Translations under genes and position numbers: made by a program
Shown here: positions 45,728 to 53,961 of the stretch, piece by piece
Layout: every line of letters begins with the position of its first letter
Numbering within the stretch: the first letter of the stretch is position 1
Notes under the pieces: generated by a model
Databases searched by the model: none
What the model saw: only the letters and a program-made list of their open reading frames with translations
Told to the model about the DNA's origin: nothing
Source of the DNA: Arthrobacter agilis
GTDB lineage: Bacteria; Actinomycetota; Actinomycetes; Actinomycetales; Micrococcaceae
Assembly (NCBI RefSeq): GCF_002157505.1
Contig: NZ_NFSC01000030.1
Coordinates: 310,001-374,000 of the forward strand
DNA length: 64,000 nt
Direction: 5' to 3'

Positions 45728-46561
45728 ATGACTGATACGACAACCGCGATCGACGCGGACCGGGAACTCAAGGCAAAACATCGTGCGACGTGGGCGCAGG
45801 GCAACTACGCCGCCGTCGCCTCCGACCTCATCCCGAGCCTCGGCCCGGTACTGGTCGACGCCGCCGCCATCACCACCGGGGACCGCGTCCTGGACGTGGC
45901 GGCCGGCACGGGCAACGCAGCCATCCCCGCAGCGGAACGGGGGGCGCAGGTCATCGCGTCGGATCTGACGCCCGAGCTCCTCGACATCGGCAAGGGCATC
46001 GCGCGCGATCGCGGCGTGGATCTCGAATGGGTGGTTGCCGATGCCGAAGCCCTGCCCTTCGAGACGGCGTCCTTCGACGTCGTCGTGTCCTGCGTCGGGG
46101 CGATGTTCGCCCCGCACCATCAACGGACGGCCGATGAGCTGGTGCGGGTGTGCCGGCCCGGCGGCAGGATCGGGCTGATCAGCTGGACGCCCGAGGGCTT
46201 CATCGGCCGCATGTTCGCGACTCTGAAGCCGTATGCGCCGCCGCCCCCTCCCGGAGCTCAGCCGCCGCCGCTCTGGGGCAACGAGGCGCACGTCGAATCC
46301 CTGTTCGGCGAGCAGGTGCGCGATCTGCACGCCGAACGGCGGGCGGTCCGGATCGATCACTTCGAGAGGCCGGAGGACTTCCTCGGCTACTTCAAGGCGA
46401 ACTACGGACCCACCATCGGCGTCTACAGGTCGCTCGCGGCCACCCCGGAGCGGGCTGCCGCGCTCGACGCGGAACTCGTGTCCCTCGCTGCTGCCTTCAG
46501 TGCCGGCACCGAGGGGGCGATGGACTGGGAGTACCTGCTGGTCACCATGCACCGGAAGTGA
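45728..46561 (+). CDS. Class I SAM-dependent methyltransferase
   Basis: From ATG 45728 (TGGAGGA ten bases upstream) the protein is 277 residues. Motif I is VLDVAAGTGNAAIPAAERG, followed by an acidic post-I strand (VIASDLTPELLDI), DAEALPFETASFDVVVSCVG and a RVCRPGGRIGLISW motif. This is the UbiE/Methyltransf_11 layout. The substrate, a small molecule, cannot be told. A TTG at 45710 is in frame but overlaps the ribosome site. Confidence 0.88.
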   Translation: MTDTTTAIDADRELKAKHRATWAQGNYAAVASDLIPSLGPVLVDAAAITTGDRVLDVAAGTGNAAIPAAERGAQVIASDLTPELLDIGKGIARDRGVDLEWVVADAEALPFETASFDVVVSCVGAMFAPHHQRTADELVRVCRPGGRIGLISWTPEGFIGRMFATLKPYAPPPPPGAQPPPLWGNEAHVESLFGEQVRDLHAERRAVRIDHFERPEDFLGYFKANYGPTIGVYRSLAATPERAAALDAELVSLAAAFSAGTEGAMDWEYLLVTMHRK

Positions 46562-46607
46562 GGCGGGGTGCGGGGCCCCGCGGGGGCCCGCACCGGTTCG
46601 CCCATGC

Positions 46608-47051
46608 CTACCGCGCCGCGGTCGCCCGGCGAAGTCGCAGCATCCGCCGGTCCCGCCACGCACCCGTGGACCACAGCGCCCAGAGCACCAGCACGGGCTG
46701 GAAGAACAGGCGGATGAGGCGGGCGCCGTCGGTGTCCAGTCCGAAGGCGCTCACGCCATCGACATACTGGGCGATGTTGCCGGGAAAGATGGCGACGAAG
46801 AACGCCGCGACGACCCAGCCGACCAGCACGCGGTACCGCCCGAGGAACACCAGGCCCGCTCCGAGCGCCAGTTCGACGACGCCGGACGCCACCACCACGA
46901 CGTCTGCATCGAACGGCAACCAGGACGGGACCTGAGCCGTGAACTCGGACCGCGCCACGGTCAGGTGAGCGGTCCCGGCGGCGAAGAGGAACGCTCCGAG
47001 AGCGATGCGCGCGATTGTCCGGGGGAGGGAGGTGTGCGCGGGAGCCGTCAT
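46608..47051 (-). CDS. DoxX-like membrane protein
   Basis: From ATG 47051 the protein is 147 residues with four hydrophobic segments: RIALGAFLFAAGTAHL, VVVVASGVVELALGAGLVFL, VLVGWVVAAFFVAIFPGNIA and LIRLFFQPVLVLWALW. This is the DoxX/DoxX-like four-helix type. Related proteins handle membrane redox balance, but most are uncharacterised. It is divergent from the PRISE-type reductase, with 229 bases between. Confidence 0.82.
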   Translation of the reverse strand: MTAPAHTSLPRTIARIALGAFLFAAGTAHLTVARSEFTAQVPSWLPFDADVVVVASGVVELALGAGLVFLGRYRVLVGWVVAAFFVAIFPGNIAQYVDGVSAFGLDTDGARLIRLFFQPVLVLWALWSTGAWRDRRMLRLRRATAAR

Positions 47052-47280
47052 CCGGCGCAGCCTAGCACCGAGTCGTCGGCTGACTGGTGCGAGCGCAGGC
47101 GAGCTGGACCACAGGATGCACGCTTTACTCGATCCACTACACCACCGGCCGGGCAGGGAGCATCCCGGCTGCACACCGCCAGACGAGCACGTCCTCTGGC
47201 TATCGTTGACGTCGAACGGAAGAGCCGGAATCCTGCAACTGCCACCGGTGCTGATCCCGACGTTGAAGGAGTTTCCTGCT

Positions 47281-48384
47281 ATGACCGATGCCGACATCAA
47301 CCCAACGGCGGCGCCTCGAAGCGAAGCGGACGAGTCGAAGGTCGTTCTGGTCGCCGGAGCCGGCGGGGTCATCGGCCGGCATGTCGCGGACGAGTATCTG
47401 AGCCGCGGGACTCGCGTTCGTGGTTTGAGCCGCCGACCGGTCGCTGGTGCCCGGTGGGAACACCTGCCCGTCGACCTGCTCGACCGGGAAGCAGCACGGA
47501 CCGGACTGGAAACCGCCCGGGACACGACGCATCTGGTTTTCGGCGCCTACATCGAGCGGCCCACGACCAGGGAGCAGATCGAGGTCAACAGCGCTCTTTT
47601 GACGAATGCCCTGCAGGGCCTCCAAGAAGCGGGTGCGCCGCTGCGCCACGTCACCCTGTACCAGGGAGGAAAGGCATACGGCGCGCACCTGGGCTACTTC
47701 AACACCCCCGCCAAGGAACGGGACCCGAGGCTGATCCAGCCCAACTTCTACTACGAACAGGAAGACATCCTCCGCGCTGCCGCAGCCCGGCACGGCTTCG
47801 ACGCCACCATGCTGCGTCCTGAAGGTGTGGTCGGATACGCCGTCGGCAACCCCATGAACATCCTCATGGTCATCGCCGTCTATGCGAGCATCTGCCGGGA
47901 ACTGGGTCAGCCCCTACGATTTCCGGGCACCCACGCCGCCTACGATGCCCTGTACCAGGTGACCGACGCGTCGCTGCTGGCTCGCGCCACCGTCTGGGCA
48001 GGATCGGAACCCCGAGCCGCCGGAGAGGTCTACAACATCACCAACGGGGACCAGATCCGGTGGCGCCACCTGTGGCCGGTCTTCGCCCGCCACTTCCAGA
48101 TGGACTACGCAGAACCGCAGCCCGTCCTGCTCTCCGAGGCAATGCCGCAGCACCAGGACCTTTGGCAGCAAATGGTGACGAAGTACGACCTCGTACCCAC
48201 GCCGTACGAAGACCTCGCAGGCTGGTCCTTCGGCGACTTCCTCTTCCGCTCGGGCTTCGACAACGTCACTTCGACCATCAAGGCCCGGCAGCACGGGTTC
48301 GCCGATTGCCTCGATACGGAGGATCGATTCATCGAACTCTTCGACGAACTGGCCTCCACCAAGGTCATCCCGCCACTGGCCTGA
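47281..48384 (+). CDS. PRISE-type SDR oxidoreductase (progesterone 5-beta-reductase-like)
   Basis: From ATG 47281 (AAGGAG nine bases upstream) the protein is 367 residues. The Rossmann motif VVLVAGAGGVIGRHVADEYL and GLSRRPV are followed by TTHLVFGAYIER, YQGGKAYGAHLG with the conserved Lys, and NFYYEQEDILR, where the Tyr sits in the NFYYxxED signature of the plant and bacterial PRISE family. These enzymes reduce activated C=C bonds of enones with NADPH. The natural substrate here is unknown. It differs from classical SDRs by lacking YxxxK. Confidence 0.85.
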   Translation: MTDADINPTAAPRSEADESKVVLVAGAGGVIGRHVADEYLSRGTRVRGLSRRPVAGARWEHLPVDLLDREAARTGLETARDTTHLVFGAYIERPTTREQIEVNSALLTNALQGLQEAGAPLRHVTLYQGGKAYGAHLGYFNTPAKERDPRLIQPNFYYEQEDILRAAAARHGFDATMLRPEGVVGYAVGNPMNILMVIAVYASICRELGQPLRFPGTHAAYDALYQVTDASLLARATVWAGSEPRAAGEVYNITNGDQIRWRHLWPVFARHFQMDYAEPQPVLLSEAMPQHQDLWQQMVTKYDLVPTPYEDLAGWSFGDFLFRSGFDNVTSTIKARQHGFADCLDTEDRFIELFDELASTKVIPPLA

Positions 48385-48618
48385 CTGGACCCGTTTCCAA
48401 TCAGAAGGACGGGCGCATGAAGTGGCCGTCGTCCAAACAGGGGGAGAATCATGAATCACCGACTTTCGTCACAAGCACCGGGACTTCCCAGCCTCCGATA
48501 AAATCAGGGTGCTTCCGTCCATATCCCCAGCACAGCAGGCCCGCCCGGCAGGAATCCGTTAGTGGAAACAACTACCGGGCGCGCGCCGATTCGGTGATGA
48601 TGGACGGCAGACCGCCGT

Positions 48619-49548
48619 ATGAAGCCCACGAAGGAGACCGCCATCGCCCCCCGGAACCGCACCAATGAACGACTGCGCACCACCCTCGCCCTGCTCGCCG
48701 ACCACCAGTCGTCCGGAACCGCCGTCGCGCCCAGCGAGCTGCTGTCCCAGGCCGTGGCGAAGGTTCCCTTCGACGAGAAGGAAGCCGAACTCCTCGGCGG
48801 CGGTGTCCCCCGCGGCTACAAGGCCCTGACGACGGCGACGGCGAAGCTCGTGAAGGCCGGCTGGCTCGTGAAGGGCCGCAGCGCCTGGACCGCCACGGAG
48901 GAGGGCATCCGGGCAGTTCACGCCTTCACCGACCCCGACCAGTTCGTCAACGCCATGATCAGCGGCGCTCCGGTGCCCGAGCAGCCCGAAGCTCCCGCGC
49001 ACGCACCACAGGCGCCCGAATCCCTCGGTGAAGAGGCGCAGGCAGTGCAGGGCGAGCCCGCACCCGAGACGGCCGAGACATCCGAGGTCTCGGAGACGAT
49101 GGCGGACCTGGCGCCGTCCGGCCCCGCGTCCTCGTCGGAGGCCGCCGAGGATCCCACTCCCCCGGAGGTTCCGGCGACCCTCGAGGTGTCGGACACCGCC
49201 CCCGAGCACGCGCCGACCGACACTCCCGCCGACGAAGCGTGGCAGGACCAGCCGCAGTCGGTCGCCCTCTCCGGCGACTTCGACCCGCTGTTCGGTGAAG
49301 CCGGCCACTGGAGCACGAGCCTCCGCGAACTGCAGTTCGTCTGGGAGCCGACGGAGAACACCTGGAAGCAGACCCTCCAGCTGCCCGCCGGGGGCTACCA
49401 GTTCAAGATCCTCGTCAACGGTTCCTGGGACGAGAACTACGGCCGGTTCGGCGTGCGCGACGGTGACAACCACGAGCTGCACCTGCTCCACGACACGACG
49501 GTGACCTTCCGGTTCGACTACGCAACGAAGGACATCGAGACCTCCTAG
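48619..49548 (+). CDS. Winged-helix/linker protein with C-terminal carbohydrate-binding-like domain
   Basis: The 309-residue frame has a helical N-terminal domain (about 14-105: RTTLALLADHQSSGTAVAPS, TTATAKLVKAGWLVKGRSAW) that looks like a winged helix. A Pro/Glu/Ala-rich linker follows (about 110-205). The C-terminal 95 residues are a beta domain (LQFVWEPTENTWKQTLQLPA, GYQFKILVNGSWDENYG) like the X25/CBM48-like modules of pullulanases. No catalytic domain is present. ATG 48619 lacks a good ribosome site; AAGGAG lies in front of an in-frame ATC at about 48644, so the true start is uncertain. The combination is common in Arthrobacter, often labelled glycosidase without proof. Confidence 0.72.
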   Translation: MKPTKETAIAPRNRTNERLRTTLALLADHQSSGTAVAPSELLSQAVAKVPFDEKEAELLGGGVPRGYKALTTATAKLVKAGWLVKGRSAWTATEEGIRAVHAFTDPDQFVNAMISGAPVPEQPEAPAHAPQAPESLGEEAQAVQGEPAPETAETSEVSETMADLAPSGPASSSEAAEDPTPPEVPATLEVSDTAPEHAPTDTPADEAWQDQPQSVALSGDFDPLFGEAGHWSTSLRELQFVWEPTENTWKQTLQLPAGGYQFKILVNGSWDENYGRFGVRDGDNHELHLLHDTTVTFRFDYATKDIETS

Positions 49549-49565
49549 GTCCGGTCCCGGTCCTC

Positions 49566-49603
49566 GGCCCCGTCCGCTGCCTCATCCGGCAGCAGGCGGG
49601 GCC
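49566..49603 (+). terminator. Strong GC-rich terminator hairpin
   Basis: Outer arms GGCCCCG (49566-49572) and CGGGGCC (49597-49603) and inner arms GCTGCC (49576-49581) and GGCAGC (49588-49593) pair around a 6-base loop. It lies 18 bases after the stop of the preceding gene. Confidence 0.75.
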
Positions 49604-49709
49604 GTCGTCGTTCCGGGACTACAGGCACAGGAACGACGGCCGGCCGGAACGTCGAAGTCAGGGCAAGTGCGCTCTATCCCGGCCGCTTCATGCTCACTAG
49701 GGTGTACGC

Positions 49710-50453
49710 ATGGTGGACGTTCCAGAGCGGCGCACGACGCCGATGATCAACTCGGACATGGGCGAGTCCCTCGGCCTGCACTCCTTCGGCAATGACCCGG
49801 CACTTCTGGACTCCGTGGATGCCATCAACGTGGCGTGCGGGTTCCACTCGGGGGACCCGGACACGATGGCGGAGACCGTGACGGCAGCGCACGGGAAGGG
49901 GGTACTGATCGGCGCACACCCCGGGCTCCCGGACCTCGTCGGCTTCGGCCGCCGCGAGATGAAACTCTCCCCCTCCGAGGTGGAGTCACTCATCCTCTAT
50001 CAGGTCGGTGCCCTCAGTGCCTTCCTGCGACGGGAGGGCGCTGTCCTCAACCACATCAAGCCCCACGGCTCCCTCTACGGCATGCTGGCCCGGGATCCGG
50101 AGCTGATGAGGAGTGCAGCTCGCGTGGCCCTGCTCTTCGACGTCCCCATCTACGGCATCGCCGGCACGGCACACCAGTCCGTCTGCGAGGAACTCGGCGT
50201 GCCCTTCGTCGCCGAACTCTATGTGGACCTCAACTACGGGCCCGCCGGCGAACTGCTGATCCAGCGCCGGCCGGAACCGACCAATCCGGAAGCAGCCGCA
50301 CGGCGCGTGACCCGTGCGCTCGGGGACGGCCAGGTCGAGGCATCGGACGGCACCCTGCTCACCATCCCGTTCGACAGCGTCTGCGTCCACTCGGACGCGC
50401 CCAACTCACCCGCGGTGGCCGCAGCCGTCCGCTCCGCCCTCGACAGTTACTGA
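49710..50453 (+). CDS. pxpA: 5-oxoprolinase subunit A (LamB/YcsF family)
   Basis: The 247-residue protein has the YcsF/PxpA core: INSDMGESLGLHSFGNDPAL, SVDAINVACGFHSGDPDTMA, GAHPGLPDLVGFGRREM and VLNHIKPHGSLYGMLARD. PxpA hydrolyses an activated lactam, known for 5-oxo-L-proline with ATP and PxpBC. It heads an operon with BCCP, biotin carboxylase, pxpB and pxpC. ATG 49710 is used; MINSD at 49743 would be a shorter start. Confidence 0.92.
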   Translation: MVDVPERRTTPMINSDMGESLGLHSFGNDPALLDSVDAINVACGFHSGDPDTMAETVTAAHGKGVLIGAHPGLPDLVGFGRREMKLSPSEVESLILYQVGALSAFLRREGAVLNHIKPHGSLYGMLARDPELMRSAARVALLFDVPIYGIAGTAHQSVCEELGVPFVAELYVDLNYGPAGELLIQRRPEPTNPEAAARRVTRALGDGQVEASDGTLLTIPFDSVCVHSDAPNSPAVAAAVRSALDSY

Positions 50454-50485
50454 CCCAACCTCCCGATTCTGACCCAACCTCCCGA
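50450..50485 (+). repeat. Tandem 19-bp duplication at the end of pxpA
   Basis: CTGACCCAACCTCCCGA occurs at 50450-50466 and again at 50469-50485, a period of 19 bases. The first copy contains the pxpA TGA stop. It looks like a recent slip duplication in the short gap before the BCCP gene. Confidence 0.85.
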
Positions 50486-50495
50486 AAGGACTCCC

Positions 50496-50735
50496 GTGGC
50501 CGACATCGTCTCCCCACTGCCAGGCATCTTCTACCGCAAGCCCGCACCGGACAAGGAGCCCTTCGCGAACGAGGGGGACTCCATCGAGGCGGGCCAGACC
50601 ATCGGCGTGGTGGAGATCATGAAGCAGTTCTCCGAAATCCGTAGTGACGTCGCCGGCACGCTGGAGAGCTTCGCAGTCGAGGACTCCGGAACCGTGAATC
50701 CCGGGGACATCATCGCCACGGTGTCGGAGGGCTAG
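50496..50735 (+). CDS. Biotin carboxyl carrier protein
   Basis: The 79-residue protein starts at GTG 50496 with GAAAGGA before it. It is a single biotinyl domain: IVSPLPGIFYRKPAPDKEPF, AGQTIGVVEIMKQFSEI, with biotinylation Lys in VEIMKQ, and GTVNPGDIIATV. The usual EAMKM is EIMKQ here, a form seen in carriers of this pxp-type cluster. It would carry carboxybiotin from the adjacent carboxylase to the KipI/KipA-like subunits. The biotin carboxylase GTG starts 2 bases after its stop. Confidence 0.88.
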   Translation: MADIVSPLPGIFYRKPAPDKEPFANEGDSIEAGQTIGVVEIMKQFSEIRSDVAGTLESFAVEDSGTVNPGDIIATVSEG

Positions 50736-50737
50736 CG

Positions 50738-52093
50738 GTGGAACGGCTACTGATCGCCAACCGCGGGGAGATCGCCGTACGGGTCATCCGCGCGGCACGG
50801 GAACTCGGACTGCAGACGGTCCTCGCGGCGAGCGAACCCGACCGCGACTCCTACGCGGCGTCCCTGGCCGACGACGTCCGGGTGATCGGTCCGGCGTCGG
50901 CAGCGAAGAGCTACCTCGACACCACCGCGGTGCTCGCCGCCGTGGAGGCGTCCGGGGCCGACGCCGTCCACCCCGGGTACGGTTTCCTGTCCGAGAACGC
51001 GGGGTTCGCCCGCGCGGTCACCGGTGCCGGCATCACCTGGGTGGGCCCTTCGGCCGACGCCATCGAGCTCATGGGCAACAAGTCCCGTGCCCGACAGGCC
51101 GCGGAGGATGCCGGCGTGCCGACGCTGCCGGGGAGCGACGGCGCCCTGGACCCCGACGTCGACCCCCTTCCCATCGCGCGGGCCGTCGGCTATCCGCTGG
51201 TCGTCAAGGCATCGTCCGGCGGTGGAGGACGGGGCATCCGCCTGGTGACCCGGGAGGAGGACCTCGTCGGAACCGTCGACGTCGCCCGCGCGGAAGCGCA
51301 GGCGGCGTTCGGTGACCCCGCCGTGTACCTCGAGCATTTCGTCCAGCGCGCACGGCACGTCGAGGTGCAGATCCTCGGCGACGGCGAACGCGTCATCCAC
51401 CTCGGCGACCGGGACTGCTCGCTGCAGCGCCGCCAGCAGAAGATCATCGAGGAAGCCCCCGCTCCCCTCCTGCCCGACGACGTCCGCGAGACCATCCTCG
51501 CCTCGTCGATCGAACTCGGGCGCCAGTGCAACTACTCCGGTCTCGGGACGATCGAGTTCCTCTACGACGCGGACCAGGAGCAGGCAGCCTTCATCGAGAT
51601 GAATACCCGCCTCCAGGTGGAGCATCCGGTCACGGAGATGGTGACCGGCCTGGACCTCATCCGGGAGCAACTGCTCGTGGCGGCCACCGGCAGCCTGCGG
51701 CTTCGCCAGGAGGACATCGTGTTCCGGGGCCATGCCTTCGAGTTCCGGATCAACGCCGAGGATCCGTCGCAGAATTTCATGCCCAGCCCCGGAACCCTGC
51801 AACGCCTGGAGTGGCCGGGCGGCCCCGGCGTGAGGATCGATTCCGGCGTCGTGGCCGGATCCGCCGTCGCACCGTACTACGACTCGCTGCTCGCCAAGGT
51901 GGTGGTATGGGACGAGAGCCGCGCCGAGGCCATCCAGCGATCGGTGCGTGCACTGGGCGAGATACGGATTGAGGGCGTCAAGACGACCCTCCCGCTCCTG
52001 TCGACGGTCCTCCAGCGGCCCGAAGTACGGGACGTGACCCACCACTCGAAGTTCCTCGAGTCCACCCCCGCCCTCCTCGGAGTTCAACCATGA
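50738..52093 (+). CDS. accC: Biotin carboxylase subunit
   Basis: The 451-residue protein is a full-length biotin carboxylase: LIANRGEIAVRVIRAARELG, VHPGYGFLSENA, GNKSRARQ, the ATP lid VVKASSGGGGRGIRLV, HVEVQILGDG, RDCSLQRRQQKIIEEAPAP, and FIEMNTRLQVEHPVTEMVTG with metal ligands. It makes carboxybiotin on the BCCP from bicarbonate and ATP. Its place between pxpA and pxpB suggests a dedicated role in the lactam or amide pathway rather than fatty-acid synthesis. Its stop overlaps the pxpB ATG (ATGA). Confidence 0.9.
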   Translation: MERLLIANRGEIAVRVIRAARELGLQTVLAASEPDRDSYAASLADDVRVIGPASAAKSYLDTTAVLAAVEASGADAVHPGYGFLSENAGFARAVTGAGITWVGPSADAIELMGNKSRARQAAEDAGVPTLPGSDGALDPDVDPLPIARAVGYPLVVKASSGGGGRGIRLVTREEDLVGTVDVARAEAQAAFGDPAVYLEHFVQRARHVEVQILGDGERVIHLGDRDCSLQRRQQKIIEEAPAPLLPDDVRETILASSIELGRQCNYSGLGTIEFLYDADQEQAAFIEMNTRLQVEHPVTEMVTGLDLIREQLLVAATGSLRLRQEDIVFRGHAFEFRINAEDPSQNFMPSPGTLQRLEWPGGPGVRIDSGVVAGSAVAPYYDSLLAKVVVWDESRAEAIQRSVRALGEIRIEGVKTTLPLLSTVLQRPEVRDVTHHSKFLESTPALLGVQP

Positions 52094-52992
52094 GCCAGGC
52101 ATCCCAGCAGCTGGAGGCCGCCCGCTACACGTGGGGCGGTGATGAGTTCCTCTTCGTCGAGATCGCCGAGAGCATGAGCCTCGCCGCCAACTTCAAGGCG
52201 AATGCCATGGCGACACGGCTGTCGGCGCGCGCCGTCGACGGCGTCGTGGACATCTGTCCGGCGAACGCGTCCCTCCTGCTGCGCTTCGATCCCGACATCG
52301 TCCCGCCGGACCGGCTGGAATCGCTCGTGCGGGAGGTGGAGGAGGAGGTCGCCCAGCTCAGCGAGCAGACGCTGCAGACCCGCATCATCGAGATCCCCGT
52401 CTGGTACGACGACCCGTACACCCGCGAGACCGGTGCCCGCTTCCGCAAGGGCCACCAGCGGCCGGACGGTACCGACCTGGACTTCGCGGCAGAGGAGAAC
52501 GGCCTCTCGTCCTCTCAGGAGTTCATCCGCAAGCACCACGAGTCCCCGTGGCTGGTGTCCATGGTGGGTTTCGTCGCCGGGCTGCCCTTCATGTTCCAGA
52601 TCGTTCCGCAGGAGGAGCAGCTCGAGGTCCCGAAGTACCTGAGCCCCCGCACGGACACCCCGCCGCTGACCGTGGGCCACGGAGGCTGCTTTGCCTGCAT
52701 CTACTCGGTCCGGGGGGCCGGCGGATACCAGATGTTCGGTATCGCCGCAGCGCCCATCTTCGACCCCGCGCAGAAGCTCGCCGATTTCTCCGACTTCATG
52801 ATCTTCTTCCGGCCGGGAGACATCGTGAAGTTCCGGCCCGTCGACGAAGGCGAATACAAAGCGATCCAGGCCGAGGTCGACGCCGGGACCTTCACCTACC
52901 GCCAGGCACCGGTGACCTTCGACCTGCAGAAGGCACTGGCCGACCCAACCGCCCACAACCGGGACATTCTGGAGAAGCTCCATGGCCTTTGA
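52090..52992 (+). CDS. pxpB: 5-oxoprolinase subunit B (KipI/AHS1-type)
   Basis: The 300-residue protein has the AHS1/KipI domain: YTWGGDEFLFVEIAESMSLA, VVDICPANASLLLRFDP, then IPVWYD and the cyclophilin-like core FVAGLPFMFQIV, GGCFACIYSVRGAGGYQMFG. In urea carboxylases this domain forms part of the carboxyltransferase. It is longer than the short Bacillus KipI. Its end overlaps pxpC by 11 bases. With pxpC it should form the module that uses carboxybiotin or ATP to activate the substrate. Confidence 0.9.
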   Translation: MSQASQQLEAARYTWGGDEFLFVEIAESMSLAANFKANAMATRLSARAVDGVVDICPANASLLLRFDPDIVPPDRLESLVREVEEEVAQLSEQTLQTRIIEIPVWYDDPYTRETGARFRKGHQRPDGTDLDFAAEENGLSSSQEFIRKHHESPWLVSMVGFVAGLPFMFQIVPQEEQLEVPKYLSPRTDTPPLTVGHGGCFACIYSVRGAGGYQMFGIAAAPIFDPAQKLADFSDFMIFFRPGDIVKFRPVDEGEYKAIQAEVDAGTFTYRQAPVTFDLQKALADPTAHNRDILEKLHGL

Positions 52993-53950
52993 CATCCTCG
53001 AACCCGGCCTCGCCACCTCGGTGCAGGACCTGGGCCGCCTCGGCTACTACAACGTCGGCATTCCCCAGGGCGGTGCCATGGACCAGCTGTCCGCCTCGAT
53101 GGCGAACGCTCTGGTGGGCAACGCCGAGACCGACGCCGTGCTCGAGTGCGCCTACCTCGGACCGAAGTTCACCACCGACACCGACGCCGTTATCGCCGTC
53201 ACCGGCGCGCCCGTGCAGGTCAGGATCAACGGCACGGCTACGGAGCAGTGGACCCGACTGGCCCTCTACGCCGGGGACGAGGTGTCCTTCGGGATGCTCT
53301 CGGGCGGAACGCGCTACTACATCGCCGTCCAGGGTGGTATCGATGTGCCCCTGGTCCTCGGGAGCCGTAGCACCTATGCGCTCGGCGCCCTCGGAGGCCT
53401 ACAGGGCCGCGCCCTCAAGGCCGGGGATACGGTCCCCGTGGGCACCGTAGAGCCGTCCGGCCCCCGTCCCGTTCGGGAATCCATCCCGGAGGACCTCAGG
53501 CCGGCCTATGCGAAGGAGGTCACCGTCCGCATCCTGCCGGGCCTGTACGACCACCGGCTGACCGCTGAGGGCATGGAGACCCTCGTGAGCGCGTCGTGGA
53601 AACTGACTCCCGTGGCCGACCGGACGGGCCTGCGCTACTCCGGACCCGACATCGCCTGGAAGCCGCGTACGCAGCCCTTCGGGGCAGGCTCGGATCCGTC
53701 CAACATCGTGGACGCGGGCTATGCGGTCGGGTCGATCCAGATCCCGGGCGGCAAGGAGCCGATCGTGCTGCACCGCGACGCGGTCTCCGGGGGCGGCTAC
53801 GCGATGGTCGCGACGGTCATCAGTGCGGACATGGACGTCGTCGCCCGCAGCGCGCCGGGGACGGTGACGCACTTCGAGCCCGTCACGATGGAGCAGGCCC
53901 TTGTTGCCCGCGCCGACGCGGCCAGGACCCGCCGCGCCGTCTGGGAGTGA
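52982..53950 (+). CDS. pxpC: 5-oxoprolinase subunit C (KipA/AHS2, biotin-dependent carboxyltransferase)
   Basis: The 322-residue protein shows the AHS2 signature: ILEPGLATSVQDLGRLGYYN, VGIPQGGAMDQLSASMANAL, AVQGGIDVPLVLGSRSTYAL and, later, GYAVGSIQIPGGKEPIVLHR. This is the partner of KipI-like PxpB and the last gene of the pxp operon. It converges with the LacI gene, 11 bases away. Biotin carrier and carboxylase in the same operon support a carboxyltransferase role. Confidence 0.9.
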   Translation: MAFDILEPGLATSVQDLGRLGYYNVGIPQGGAMDQLSASMANALVGNAETDAVLECAYLGPKFTTDTDAVIAVTGAPVQVRINGTATEQWTRLALYAGDEVSFGMLSGGTRYYIAVQGGIDVPLVLGSRSTYALGALGGLQGRALKAGDTVPVGTVEPSGPRPVRESIPEDLRPAYAKEVTVRILPGLYDHRLTAEGMETLVSASWKLTPVADRTGLRYSGPDIAWKPRTQPFGAGSDPSNIVDAGYAVGSIQIPGGKEPIVLHRDAVSGGGYAMVATVISADMDVVARSAPGTVTHFEPVTMEQALVARADAARTRRAVWE

Positions 53951-53961
53951 GGCGGGGCTGG

